Below are positions 1 through 4,984 of a DNA stretch of 6,203 nt, piece by piece (position 1 is the stretch's first letter; every line of letters starts with the position of its first letter). This DNA is from an uncultured Erysipelotrichaceae bacterium (GTDB taxonomy: Bacteria > Bacillota_I > Bacilli_A > RFN20 > CAG-826), in assembly GCA_900321535.1 (NCBI GenBank), contig ONWJ01000062.1, positions 1 to 6,203 on the forward strand, written 5' to 3'. The position numbers were made by a program, and so were the translations under genes. A model generated the notes under the pieces. The model did no database searches and was not told the DNA's origin. It saw only the letters and a list, made by a program, of their open reading frames with translations.

Positions 1-737
1 ATGATTTCCTTGCTGATGAAACCGGTGAATTCCGCTTCTTTGCTCGGCTTTTCCAAGCAAAGATGAAGACGTACTTTATCCGTGGCTTTCAAAACCGCCT
101 CGAAGTCTTTTTGCATGAAGACATCATCGATGGATCGGCAGCAATAGACGATATCGAGAATGAAATCCTCGTCGTCGCTGGCGATCGATTTTGCCATCGA
201 AAGGATCGGGGTGATACCACTTCCTCCAGCGACGGCGATGACATGATGTTCATCGCGAAGGCTGGTGTAGTAAAAGTTGCCTTGCGGACCGCTTGTGGTG
301 ACCTCGCCGCCTTCTTTCCAGTGGGAGATGACCCAAGGAGAGAAATAGCCTTCCGGGTTCTCTTTGATGGTGAGGTCAAGATAACCTCTCATCGCATCCT
401 CGATTCCGCTGGAGATTGAAATGGGGCGCGCGATCAGTTTGCCATCGATATATTGTCGGACGACGACATATTGTCCGGCTCTAAAAAGAGCGGGGTTTTT
501 GCGGTCTTTTTTAAATAATCGATAGGTTTTGACGCCTCTTCCGTGGTCGATGATTGCCACGATTTGGAAGACTTGTTCTTCTGGGTGACGTTCTTTGGCT
601 TTGTGGTTGATCGGGTATTCTTGTGGCGCTGGTGCGGCGCTTGCTTGATTGATGCCTTCTTCTCTTTCTTTTCCTTTGCGAAGGAACGCGAGAACGTCTT
701 TTAGGCCAAAGCCTTTCAACTTTTTCTTATTTGCCAT
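1..737 (-). CDS. FNR-like FAD/NAD(P)H oxidoreductase, partial (C-terminus beyond left edge)
   Basis: 245 codons are visible with no stop before the left edge. A lysine-rich N-terminal stretch (residues 1-30) and an Ala/Pro linker precede a ferredoxin-reductase-type FAD domain from about residue 53, with AGQYVVV at 87-93 and the flavin-binding RPISISS at 104-110. An NAD(P)-binding domain follows, with GGSGITPILSM at 171-181 and VYCCRS near 197-202. The family moves electrons between NAD(P)H and a partner through FAD. Many relatives end in a [2Fe-2S] domain, which would lie outside this window, so its presence is unknown. The ATG lies inside the end of the upstream oxidoreductase gene (11-nt overlap), preceded by GGAGG at 7 nt, which fixes the start. 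The overlap implies co-transcription and probably translational coupling, so a role as electron donor to the upstream protein is a reasonable inference. No membrane segment is seen; the protein is likely cytosolic. The exact substrate is unknown. Confidence 0.9.
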   Translation of the reverse strand, partial: MANKKKLKGFGLKDVLAFLRKGKEREEGINQASAAPAPQEYPINHKAKERHPEEQVFQIVAIIDHGRGVKTYRLFKKDRKNPALFRAGQYVVVRQYIDGKLIARPISISSGIEDAMRGYLDLTIKENPEGYFSPWVISHWKEGGEVTTSGPQGNFYYTSLRDEHHVIAVAGGSGITPILSMAKSIASDDEDFILDIVYCCRSIDDVFMQKDFEAVLKATDKVRLHLCLEKPSKEAEFTGFISKEI

Positions 738-2301
738 GACGCTTCCTCCCTTCCATTTCCTCTAAGGTGAGGTTTGCAATATCTTTGCCGGATGCGAATG
801 ACTGTGAATAACCATCGCCTCTAGCTCCGCTTGCACCCGTCGTTTTGAAACCTTTGATTGGCTGATCTCTGCGAATGCCTAGAAGCTGGGTGCCCATAGA
901 GTTCCATTTGTTGCTGGAGTTGCCATAAACCGTTCCTTGCGGGGTGCCTAAATAATGGGCGAAAGTCCAAGGGGTGGCGATTTCGATCTCCTCGATGTAA
1001 GGGGAGACGGAAATGCCAACTTGATGTTCGTAATTCTTAATGGCTTTTCTAGTGACCGCTTCTTTGGTTTTGACGTAGTCACGAGGATTCACGCTTGCCC
1101 ATGCGTCGTCAGTGAAAGGAATGGTTAAGGTTAAAATGCAGGTACCTTTTGGAGAGCAATCTGGATAGATGACGTTATAGCAGACCGCGGTGCAGCGATC
1201 GATGCTATCGATGGATAAAGAGGATTCGATATTGGAGGAGGAATCCAAACTGCCTGGGCAGAAGACGGTATAGTCTTTGATGCCAAGCTCTTCGCAAGAA
1301 CGATTCAGGCCAAGATAAACGTTAACAAAACGCGTGGAGAAGTTGATCGCGTTGACCTTCTTGCGTTCGCGTTTTGGTATCTTGATGCGTTTATCAAGCA
1401 AACCTCCATACGCGGTAGCGGGATTGATGTTCGCGATCACTTGATGGCAAGGGAAGAAACCGATCGTGGTTTCTACGCCTTGGATTTTGCCTTTTTCGTC
1501 AGACACGACTTTGGTGGCTCTGACATTGTGGAAGACATCGCTCCCTTTCTCTCTTAGCCGATCGACCGCTTCGACCGAGATGCAATGAGAAGTGTGCCTT
1601 GGGATTGCCGGCTTCATCTCGACGTAGCAATAGATCATAACCGCCATCGAAACGAAGGAGAATTCGTCCAAATCCGCGCCTAAATAAACCCAATAGGTGT
1701 TTAGGATATCAATCGCGTCTTCCGGCATTTTGATACGGCGGAGAACTTCGTTGAATGGACGTTCTGCAACCATGAGATAACGGAAAAAGTACTTGATGAA
1801 GGTAGAAGCTTTGATCGCGACATCTCCATTCCCTTTTTTCTTCTCCCACATATGACGGTCGAAATATTGGGACGCGTCGTAGCATTCTTTGGCGAGAGAG
1901 AAGAATTCCTTCATTGGCTTATAGGAGCCAGGAACATATTCATCCATCCTCTTGGAGCATTCTTCCACTCCACAAGGAAGGGTCACGTCATAATGGTTTC
2001 CGCTTCTTGCATAAGCAATGACACGGTATAGGTCATTCGCGTAGAACCATTGATAGGGGAGCTTGTATTCTTCCATCAAAAGTTGGCCGGAATAGCCCCA
2101 TTTGCCAGGCGAACCGACACCGCATAATTCATGCAAAGAAGCATCGAATTCAAAACGCCCTCTTACAAAAGACGAGGAACAGCCGCCGGGAAGGTTATGC
2201 TGTTCGAGGACGAGAACGGTTTTGCCTGCGTTAGACAAGGCCAATGCGCTGGAGAGTCCTCCAATGCCAGAACCGATTACAATAACGTCATAATTTTTCA
2301 T
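727..2301 (-). CDS. CrtI/RetSat-like NAD(P)/FAD-dependent oxidoreductase (phytoene desaturase superfamily)
   Basis: A complete 524-residue protein of the usual length for this superfamily. The N-terminus is a Rossmann FAD-binding unit: the GxGxxG glycines are G10, G12 and G15, and E33 ends the second beta strand, followed by PGG at 38-40. The middle has the family pattern of an SVEAVDRLREKG helix and a KIQGVET strand. The C-terminus carries the second FAD contact, TTGASGARGDGYSQ, at about 487-500, then SGKDIANL. Members desaturate, isomerise or saturate carbon-carbon double bonds in isoprenoids, retinoids or related lipids, or have unknown substrates. No other carotenoid gene is visible, so calling it a phytoene desaturase would be unsafe. 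The ATG gives an ideal N-terminus and no upstream alternative is better, although ribosome binding is weak (AGGA only 3 nt away). It is followed by an overlapping ferredoxin-reductase-like gene, which suggests a reductive or electron-fed reaction. Confidence 0.93.
   Translation of the reverse strand: MKNYDVIVIGSGIGGLSSALALSNAGKTVLVLEQHNLPGGCSSSFVRGRFEFDASLHELCGVGSPGKWGYSGQLLMEEYKLPYQWFYANDLYRVIAYARSGNHYDVTLPCGVEECSKRMDEYVPGSYKPMKEFFSLAKECYDASQYFDRHMWEKKKGNGDVAIKASTFIKYFFRYLMVAERPFNEVLRRIKMPEDAIDILNTYWVYLGADLDEFSFVSMAVMIYCYVEMKPAIPRHTSHCISVEAVDRLREKGSDVFHNVRATKVVSDEKGKIQGVETTIGFFPCHQVIANINPATAYGGLLDKRIKIPKRERKKVNAINFSTRFVNVYLGLNRSCEELGIKDYTVFCPGSLDSSSNIESSLSIDSIDRCTAVCYNVIYPDCSPKGTCILTLTIPFTDDAWASVNPRDYVKTKEAVTRKAIKNYEHQVGISVSPYIEEIEIATPWTFAHYLGTPQGTVYGNSSNKWNSMGTQLLGIRRDQPIKGFKTTGASGARGDGYSQSFASGKDIANLTLEEMEGRKRHGK
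745..749 (-). promoter_or_regulatory. Ribosome binding site of the FNR-like gene
   Basis: GGAGG on the minus strand ends 7 nt before the ATG at 737. It lies within the last codons of the upstream oxidoreductase gene. This lets the overlapping gene start efficiently by itself or by reinitiation. Confidence 0.8.
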
Positions 2302-2308
2302 CGGTCCT

Positions 2309-2314
2309 ATTGTA
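2309..2314 (-). promoter_or_regulatory. Candidate -10 element (TACAAT) of the CrtI-like operon
   Basis: TACAAT on the minus strand matches the -10 consensus at five of six positions and ends 7 nt before the ATG at 2301, so transcription would begin at or next to the start codon. No good -35 is visible 15-18 nt upstream, so this may be chance. A weaker alternative, TTGTTA with CATTAT 15 nt later, lies further upstream. Confidence 0.3.
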
Positions 2315-2375
2315 CTCGTCTTGGCTCAAGATGGGATGATAATGCTCACCTTGTTTTTCTAACAATCTTCGTTTT

Positions 2376-2392
2376 TTTGGCTTAATGCCAAA
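2376..2392. repeat. Perfect inverted repeat TTTGGC-5 nt-GCCAAA in the divergent intergenic region
   Basis: Two 6-bp arms (2376-2381 and 2387-2392) flank a TTAAT loop. A run of seven T residues overlaps the start of the left arm. On the plus strand these T residues come before the hairpin and on the minus strand they read as A residues, so neither strand has the stem followed by U residues expected of an intrinsic terminator. Its place between two divergent genes fits a protein-binding site better, but no regulator is identified. Confidence 0.4.
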
Positions 2393-2408
2393 TATAGCGC
2401 TTTACTGT

Positions 2409-2436
2409 GCGACAAAACGCGGAGTTTGAGTATACT
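2409..2436 (+). promoter_or_regulatory. Candidate promoter of the metallophosphoesterase gene
   Basis: The -10 TATACT (2431-2436) matches five of six consensus bases. A weak -35, GCGACA (2409-2414, four of six), lies 16 nt upstream. Predicted initiation 7-8 nt past the -10 falls on or beside the GTG at 2444, so the transcript would have almost no leader. Confidence 0.45.
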
Positions 2437-2443
2437 ATTCGGC

Positions 2444-2950
2444 GTGAGATACTTGGTGTTTTCAGATTTACATGGCTCTAAAAGCGGGCTGAATCGTTTG
2501 ATGGCGGCCTCGCTTACGGAAGAGCCGGATGTTTTGATTTGCTTAGGTGATATTCTTTTCGGCGCTTATGACGGCGCGATGAGCGAGTGCATTGATTATC
2601 TATCTTCCTCCTCGATTCCGCTTATCGCGGTCAAAGGGAACTGCGACCATGCTTCGGATGGGAATCTGATTCATGCCGCATTGCCTGAAGAGCAGATTCT
2701 TTTCTTCAAGGGCCATCGGCTTTGGATGAGACACGCTCCTTTTTATCAGCAGTTTCAAAAAGGGGATATCGTGATGAGCGGGCATACCCATTGCAAGAGT
2801 TTATACGCCGAAGGAGGCGTCATCTTCTTAAACCCAGGATCTATAGGAAAGCCGCGCGACGGCGAAGCCGGATATGCGGTGATCGATGAAAGCGGAATTT
2901 ATCTAAAAAGCGCGGAAAACTTTTCGACATTAGAGTATCTCGCCATTTGA
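2444..2950 (+). CDS. YfcE/MJ0936-family metallophosphoesterase
   Basis: A 168-residue calcineurin-like phosphodiesterase, close to the usual length for YfcE. Metal-binding motifs occur in order: D8-x-H10 in FSDLHGS, GD at 35-36, GNCD at 65-68, a lone histidine H97, and GHTH at 113-116, followed by NPGS at 130-133. These bind two metal ions that hydrolyse phosphodiester bonds; the natural substrate of such proteins is usually unknown. The common THGH motif reads RHAP here, so one of its two histidines is lost. The GTG start is preferred because MRYLVFSDLHG matches family N-termini. An in-frame TTG at 2426 adds six residues but has a purine-rich site only 1 nt away and lies upstream of the likely -10. 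The GTG has no Shine-Dalgarno. The gene ends with TGA, 50 nt before the DUF362 gene on the same strand. Confidence 0.93.
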   Translation: MRYLVFSDLHGSKSGLNRLMAASLTEEPDVLICLGDILFGAYDGAMSECIDYLSSSSIPLIAVKGNCDHASDGNLIHAALPEEQILFFKGHRLWMRHAPFYQQFQKGDIVMSGHTHCKSLYAEGGVIFLNPGSIGKPRDGEAGYAVIDESGIYLKSAENFSTLEYLAI

Positions 2951-2975
2951 ATCAAGATTAGGAATCACGTAGCAT
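2947..2975 (+). promoter_or_regulatory. Weak candidate promoter of the DUF362 gene
   Basis: TTGAAT (2947-2952) and TAGCAT (2970-2975) are 17 nt apart, each matching four of six consensus bases, with the -35 overlapping the stop of the preceding gene. The spacing is ideal but the hexamers are poor. Read-through from the metallophosphoesterase promoter is equally possible, as no terminator is visible between the two genes. Confidence 0.25.
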
Positions 2976-2987
2976 TTCAGCAGTCAA

Positions 2988-2992
2988 AAGGA
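2988..2992 (+). promoter_or_regulatory. Ribosome binding site of the DUF362 gene
   Basis: AAGGA ends 8 nt before the ATG at 3001. This normal spacing supports that start. Confidence 0.7.
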
Positions 2993-3000
2993 AACGAAAA

Positions 3001-3888
3001 ATGGAAAAAGCGAAAGTTTATTTTACGAAGGATATCTCTCCGAAAGGACTCGTGAAAGCCTATCGTGCTTTAGGGGTTGAACTGAAAGGGCGCATCGGCG
3101 TGAAAATCTCGACTGGCGAGATGGGCGGACATAATTATCTTAAGCCTGAGCTCATTGGCAAATTGGTTGATCGCATCGAAGGAACGATCGTTGAATGCTG
3201 CACTGCCTACGGTGGCTCTAGACAAGAGAAACAAAAGCATTGGGACACCATCGAAGCACATGGATTCAAGCCTCGCTTCAATGTCGATATCCTCGATGAA
3301 TTCGGAGAATTCGATATCCCTGTTTATCATGGCAAACATCTTACCTTCGACCGTATCGGCGAGCATTGCAAATGCTATGACTCCATGTTGGTCTTATCCC
3401 ATTTCAAAGGCCATATGATGGGAGGATTCGGCGGAACGCTTAAAAACGTTTCCATCGGGTTTGCTTCGACGTCTGGTAAATTAAACATCCATTCCGCTAG
3501 GGCGGAATGCAAAGACCAAGAATGGGTTTGGAGCCATCTTCCAAAGCAAGATGATTTCCTTGAATCCATGGCCGATGCCTGCAAAGCCGTGATGGCCTAC
3601 TATGGCTCCCGTAATATGGTCTATATCAATGTCGCCAATCGCCTTTCGGTTGACTGCGACTGCGATTCCAATCCAGAAGAGCCAAAGATGGGCGATATCG
3701 GCATCTTTGCCTCCACTGACCCGGTCGCGATCGACCAAGCTTGCTATGATGCGGTCATGAATTCTGATGATCCAGGCAAAGGCGCCCTCATCGAGCGTAT
3801 GCAATCTAGACACGCGATCCACACGGTTGAAACCGCTGAAGAACATGGTCTTGGGGTGCGTGAATACGAATTGATCTGCCTTGACTAA
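3001..3888 (+). CDS. DUF362 domain-containing protein, form without a ferredoxin domain
   Basis: A complete 295-residue protein. DUF362 signatures are seen throughout: TAYGGSR at 68-74 and HGF at 87-89, then SHFKGHMMGGFGGTLKNVSIG at 133-153, GKLNIHS at 159-165, the cysteine-rich NRLSVDCDCDS at 213-223, and DIGIFASTDPVAIDQA at 232-247. Many members carry a bacterial ferredoxin insert with CxxCxxC clusters. No such cluster exists here; the corresponding stretch (about 166-200) reads as a short helix-rich link ending DDFLESMADACKAVM. The family is often called an uncharacterised Fe-S centre protein and has no established reaction. Remaining cysteines in pairs (66-67, 123/125, 219/221) could bind a metal, but that is inference. 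The gene has a good ribosome site and is followed 17 nt later by a strong terminator. No signal peptide or membrane segment is seen. Confidence 0.92.
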   Translation: MEKAKVYFTKDISPKGLVKAYRALGVELKGRIGVKISTGEMGGHNYLKPELIGKLVDRIEGTIVECCTAYGGSRQEKQKHWDTIEAHGFKPRFNVDILDEFGEFDIPVYHGKHLTFDRIGEHCKCYDSMLVLSHFKGHMMGGFGGTLKNVSIGFASTSGKLNIHSARAECKDQEWVWSHLPKQDDFLESMADACKAVMAYYGSRNMVYINVANRLSVDCDCDSNPEEPKMGDIGIFASTDPVAIDQACYDAVMNSDDPGKGALIERMQSRHAIHTVETAEEHGLGVREYELICLD

Positions 3889-3905
3889 TCTCTTATAAGC
3901 GAACG

Positions 3906-3931
3906 AAAACGCCGATTCAATCGGCGTTTTT
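3906..3931. terminator. Bidirectional rho-independent terminator
   Basis: A perfect hairpin with 11-bp arms (3906-3916 and 3920-3930), GC-rich core CGCCGAT/ATCGGCG, a 3-nt loop and a run of five T residues on the plus strand. The minus strand also ends in TTTT. It lies between the convergent DUF362 gene (stop at 3888) and the OhrR gene (stop at 3947), so it can serve both. Confidence 0.92.
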
Positions 3932-3946
3932 ACGTTGTTCAATGAG

Positions 3947-4381
3947 TTAATCCTCGTATCCGGCGATGACCTTGTCCAACAAGATTCGTAATTGGATGGC
4001 TTCTTCGGCGGAAAGCGGGAAGCAACTTCCGGCCTGAGAAGGAACGTCCTTCATCTTATCCTTTAACGCGACCCCCCGTTTGGTCAACGTGATGCTGACC
4101 ATTCGCCTGTCCTGCTTGTCCTCTTTTTTGATCACCAATTTCTTTTGGATGAGCTTTTTTACAAGCGGTGTTAACGTACCGGAATCTAGATGAAGTATCG
4201 CTCCTAGTTCAGCGATGGAAAGCTCCTTATGCTCCCAAAACACCATCATCGTGATGTATTGGGTATAAGTCAGATCAAATCGGTCCAAGAAAGGAGTGTA
4301 GGATTTCACTACCTTTTTTGCCGCCGAATAAAGCGGGAAGCATAGCTGGTTTTCCAGCTTCAACGGTTCGAATTCAGACAT
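3947..4381 (-). CDS. ohrR: OhrR-type MarR-family organic peroxide sensor and repressor
   Basis: A 144-residue MarR-fold regulator with clear OhrR identity. The N-terminal LKLENQLCF block places C14 where Bacillus OhrR has its peroxide-sensing Cys15. Tyrosines Y28 and Y39 match the two that contact the reactive cysteine, and the winged-helix segment has LDSGTLTP (65-72) and DRR (91-93). A second cysteine, C120, lies where Xanthomonas-type two-cysteine OhrR has its resolving residue (an approximate alignment from memory). Known role: dimeric repressor that leaves DNA when the cysteine is oxidised by organic peroxides. The ATG is 1 nt past the stop of the peroxidase gene and has no Shine-Dalgarno, so translation probably depends on reinitiation. 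This would keep repressor levels below enzyme levels. The shared promoter has an OhrR-box-like site, so self-regulation is likely. Confidence 0.9.
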   Translation of the reverse strand: MSEFEPLKLENQLCFPLYSAAKKVVKSYTPFLDRFDLTYTQYITMMVFWEHKELSIAELGAILHLDSGTLTPLVKKLIQKKLVIKKEDKQDRRMVSITLTKRGVALKDKMKDVPSQAGSCFPLSAEEAIQLRILLDKVIAGYED

Positions 4382-4382
4382 G

Positions 4383-4862
4383 TTATTTTTCTAACGCGGC
4401 AACGATATCTTTCTCAAAAGCTTCTGGCTTGGCGGTTGGCTCAAAACGAGCGATGACGTTTCCTTCGCGGTCAACCAAGAATTTGGTGAAATTCCATTTG
4501 ACGTTTTTGAAGATGCCGTGTTTCTGGTTCACAAGATAAGTGAAGAGTGGGGCGGCGTTCTTTCCTTTGACATCGATTTTGTGGAAGCGTGGAAAAGTGG
4601 TGTTGTACTTCAAGGTGCAGAACGAATCGATCGCAGCATCATCACCAGGAGCCTGTCCCATGAATTGGTTGCATGGGAAGTCGAGGATCTCTAAGCCTTT
4701 CTCTTTGTATTTATCATAGAGTTCTTGAAGACCTTTATATTGCGGGGTGAAACCGCAGCCGGTTGCGGTATTGACGATGAGAAGAACCTTGCCAGCATAA
4801 TCCGACAAAGAGATTTCTTCACCTTTGTTGTTGACGACTTTGAATGAATGCACGTTTTCCAT
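4383..4862 (-). CDS. Glutathione peroxidase-family thiol peroxidase
   Basis: A 159-residue protein of the GPx family, which reduces hydrogen peroxide and lipid or organic hydroperoxides in the cytosol. The peroxidatic residue is a cysteine, C36, in NTATGCGFTPQY, not selenocysteine. Q70, W123 and N124 (KWNFTKF) complete the expected catalytic set. C64 in FPCNQF and C82 in SFCTLKY give the same three-cysteine layout as yeast Gpx3, typical of enzymes recycled by thioredoxin through a C36-C82 disulfide, so glutathione use is unlikely (inference). The ATG at 4862 is chosen because AAGGAGG lies 8 nt upstream. A further upstream in-frame ATG at 4883 coincides with the predicted transcription start and would put this ribosome site inside the gene. 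The stop is 1 nt from the start of ohrR, forming a two-gene operon for peroxide defence. Confidence 0.94.
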   Translation of the reverse strand: MENVHSFKVVNNKGEEISLSDYAGKVLLIVNTATGCGFTPQYKGLQELYDKYKEKGLEILDFPCNQFMGQAPGDDAAIDSFCTLKYNTTFPRFHKIDVKGKNAAPLFTYLVNQKHGIFKNVKWNFTKFLVDREGNVIARFEPTAKPEAFEKDIVAALEK

Positions 4863-4870
4863 TTTGAAAA

Positions 4871-4877
4871 CCTCCTT
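4871..4877 (-). promoter_or_regulatory. Strong Shine-Dalgarno of the GPx gene
   Basis: AAGGAGG on the minus strand is a full match to the anti-Shine-Dalgarno and sits 8 nt before the ATG at 4862. It decides the start in favour of 4862 over the in-frame ATG at 4883. Confidence 0.9.
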
Positions 4878-4880
4878 TGG

Positions 4881-4895
4881 CATAATTCAATTGTA
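4881..4895 (-). promoter_or_regulatory. Candidate OhrR operator overlapping the -10
   Basis: The 15-nt minus-strand site TACAATTGAATTATG matches a TACAATT-n-AATTGTA OhrR-box pattern (recalled from the Bacillus ohrA operator) at all but two defined positions, both in the second half-site. Five of seven symmetric pairs are complementary. It covers the -10 and the start region, where a bound repressor would block RNA polymerase. A GCATA/TATGC pair of arms (4880-4884 and 4894-4898) frames it. Confidence 0.6.
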
Positions 4896-4917
4896 TGCAA
4901 TCGAATTTTATAATCAA
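4890..4917 (-). promoter_or_regulatory. Promoter of the gpx-ohrR operon
   Basis: On the minus strand, -35 TTGATT (4912-4917, four of six) and -10 TACAAT (4890-4895, five of six) are 16 nt apart, with AT-rich DNA upstream. Transcription would start near 4883 and give a leader of about 20 nt that holds the Shine-Dalgarno. It makes the operon independent of the upstream helicase gene. Confidence 0.65.
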
Positions 4918-4945
4918 CAAAAAATAATCGGGGTGAAATATAAAT

Positions 4946-4955
4946 TTTCTAGAAA
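4946..4955. repeat. 10-bp palindrome TTTCTAGAAA downstream of the helicase gene
   Basis: A perfect palindrome in the 122-nt AT-rich gap between the helicase stop and the peroxidase gene. It has no loop and no T-tract, so it is not a normal terminator. No convincing intrinsic terminator for the helicase gene is seen in the gap. It may be chance. Confidence 0.25.
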
Positions 4956-4984
4956 TGGTAAAAACCTTACGAAATCCGCCTAAT

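Noticed and set aside
63..419. A 118-codon open frame opposite the FNR-like gene
   Set aside because: The minus-strand frame has clear FAD and NAD(P) motifs in this stretch. The plus frame has no family features and is an antisense shadow.
727..2301. Carotenoid biosynthesis cluster
   Set aside because: Only a superfamily-level match to CrtI is present. There is no phytoene synthase or other carotenoid gene in the window.
2426..2446. TTG at 2426 as start of the metallophosphoesterase
   Set aside because: It adds six residues not typical of the family, has GGAG only 1 nt away, and would lie upstream of the best -10 hexamer. GTG at 2444 gives the expected MRYLVFSDLHG N-terminus.
3481..3942. 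A 153-codon open frame antisense to the DUF362 gene
   Set aside because: It mirrors a well-supported gene, reads through the terminator hairpin, and has no recognisable domain.
4753..4757. Selenocysteine at the GPx active site
   Set aside because: The active-site codon is TGC (cysteine), so no UGA recoding is involved.
4863..4883. ATG at 4883 as start of the GPx gene
   Set aside because: It adds seven residues, has no ribosome site, and falls on the predicted transcription start. The AAGGAGG before the ATG at 4862 would be inside the gene.
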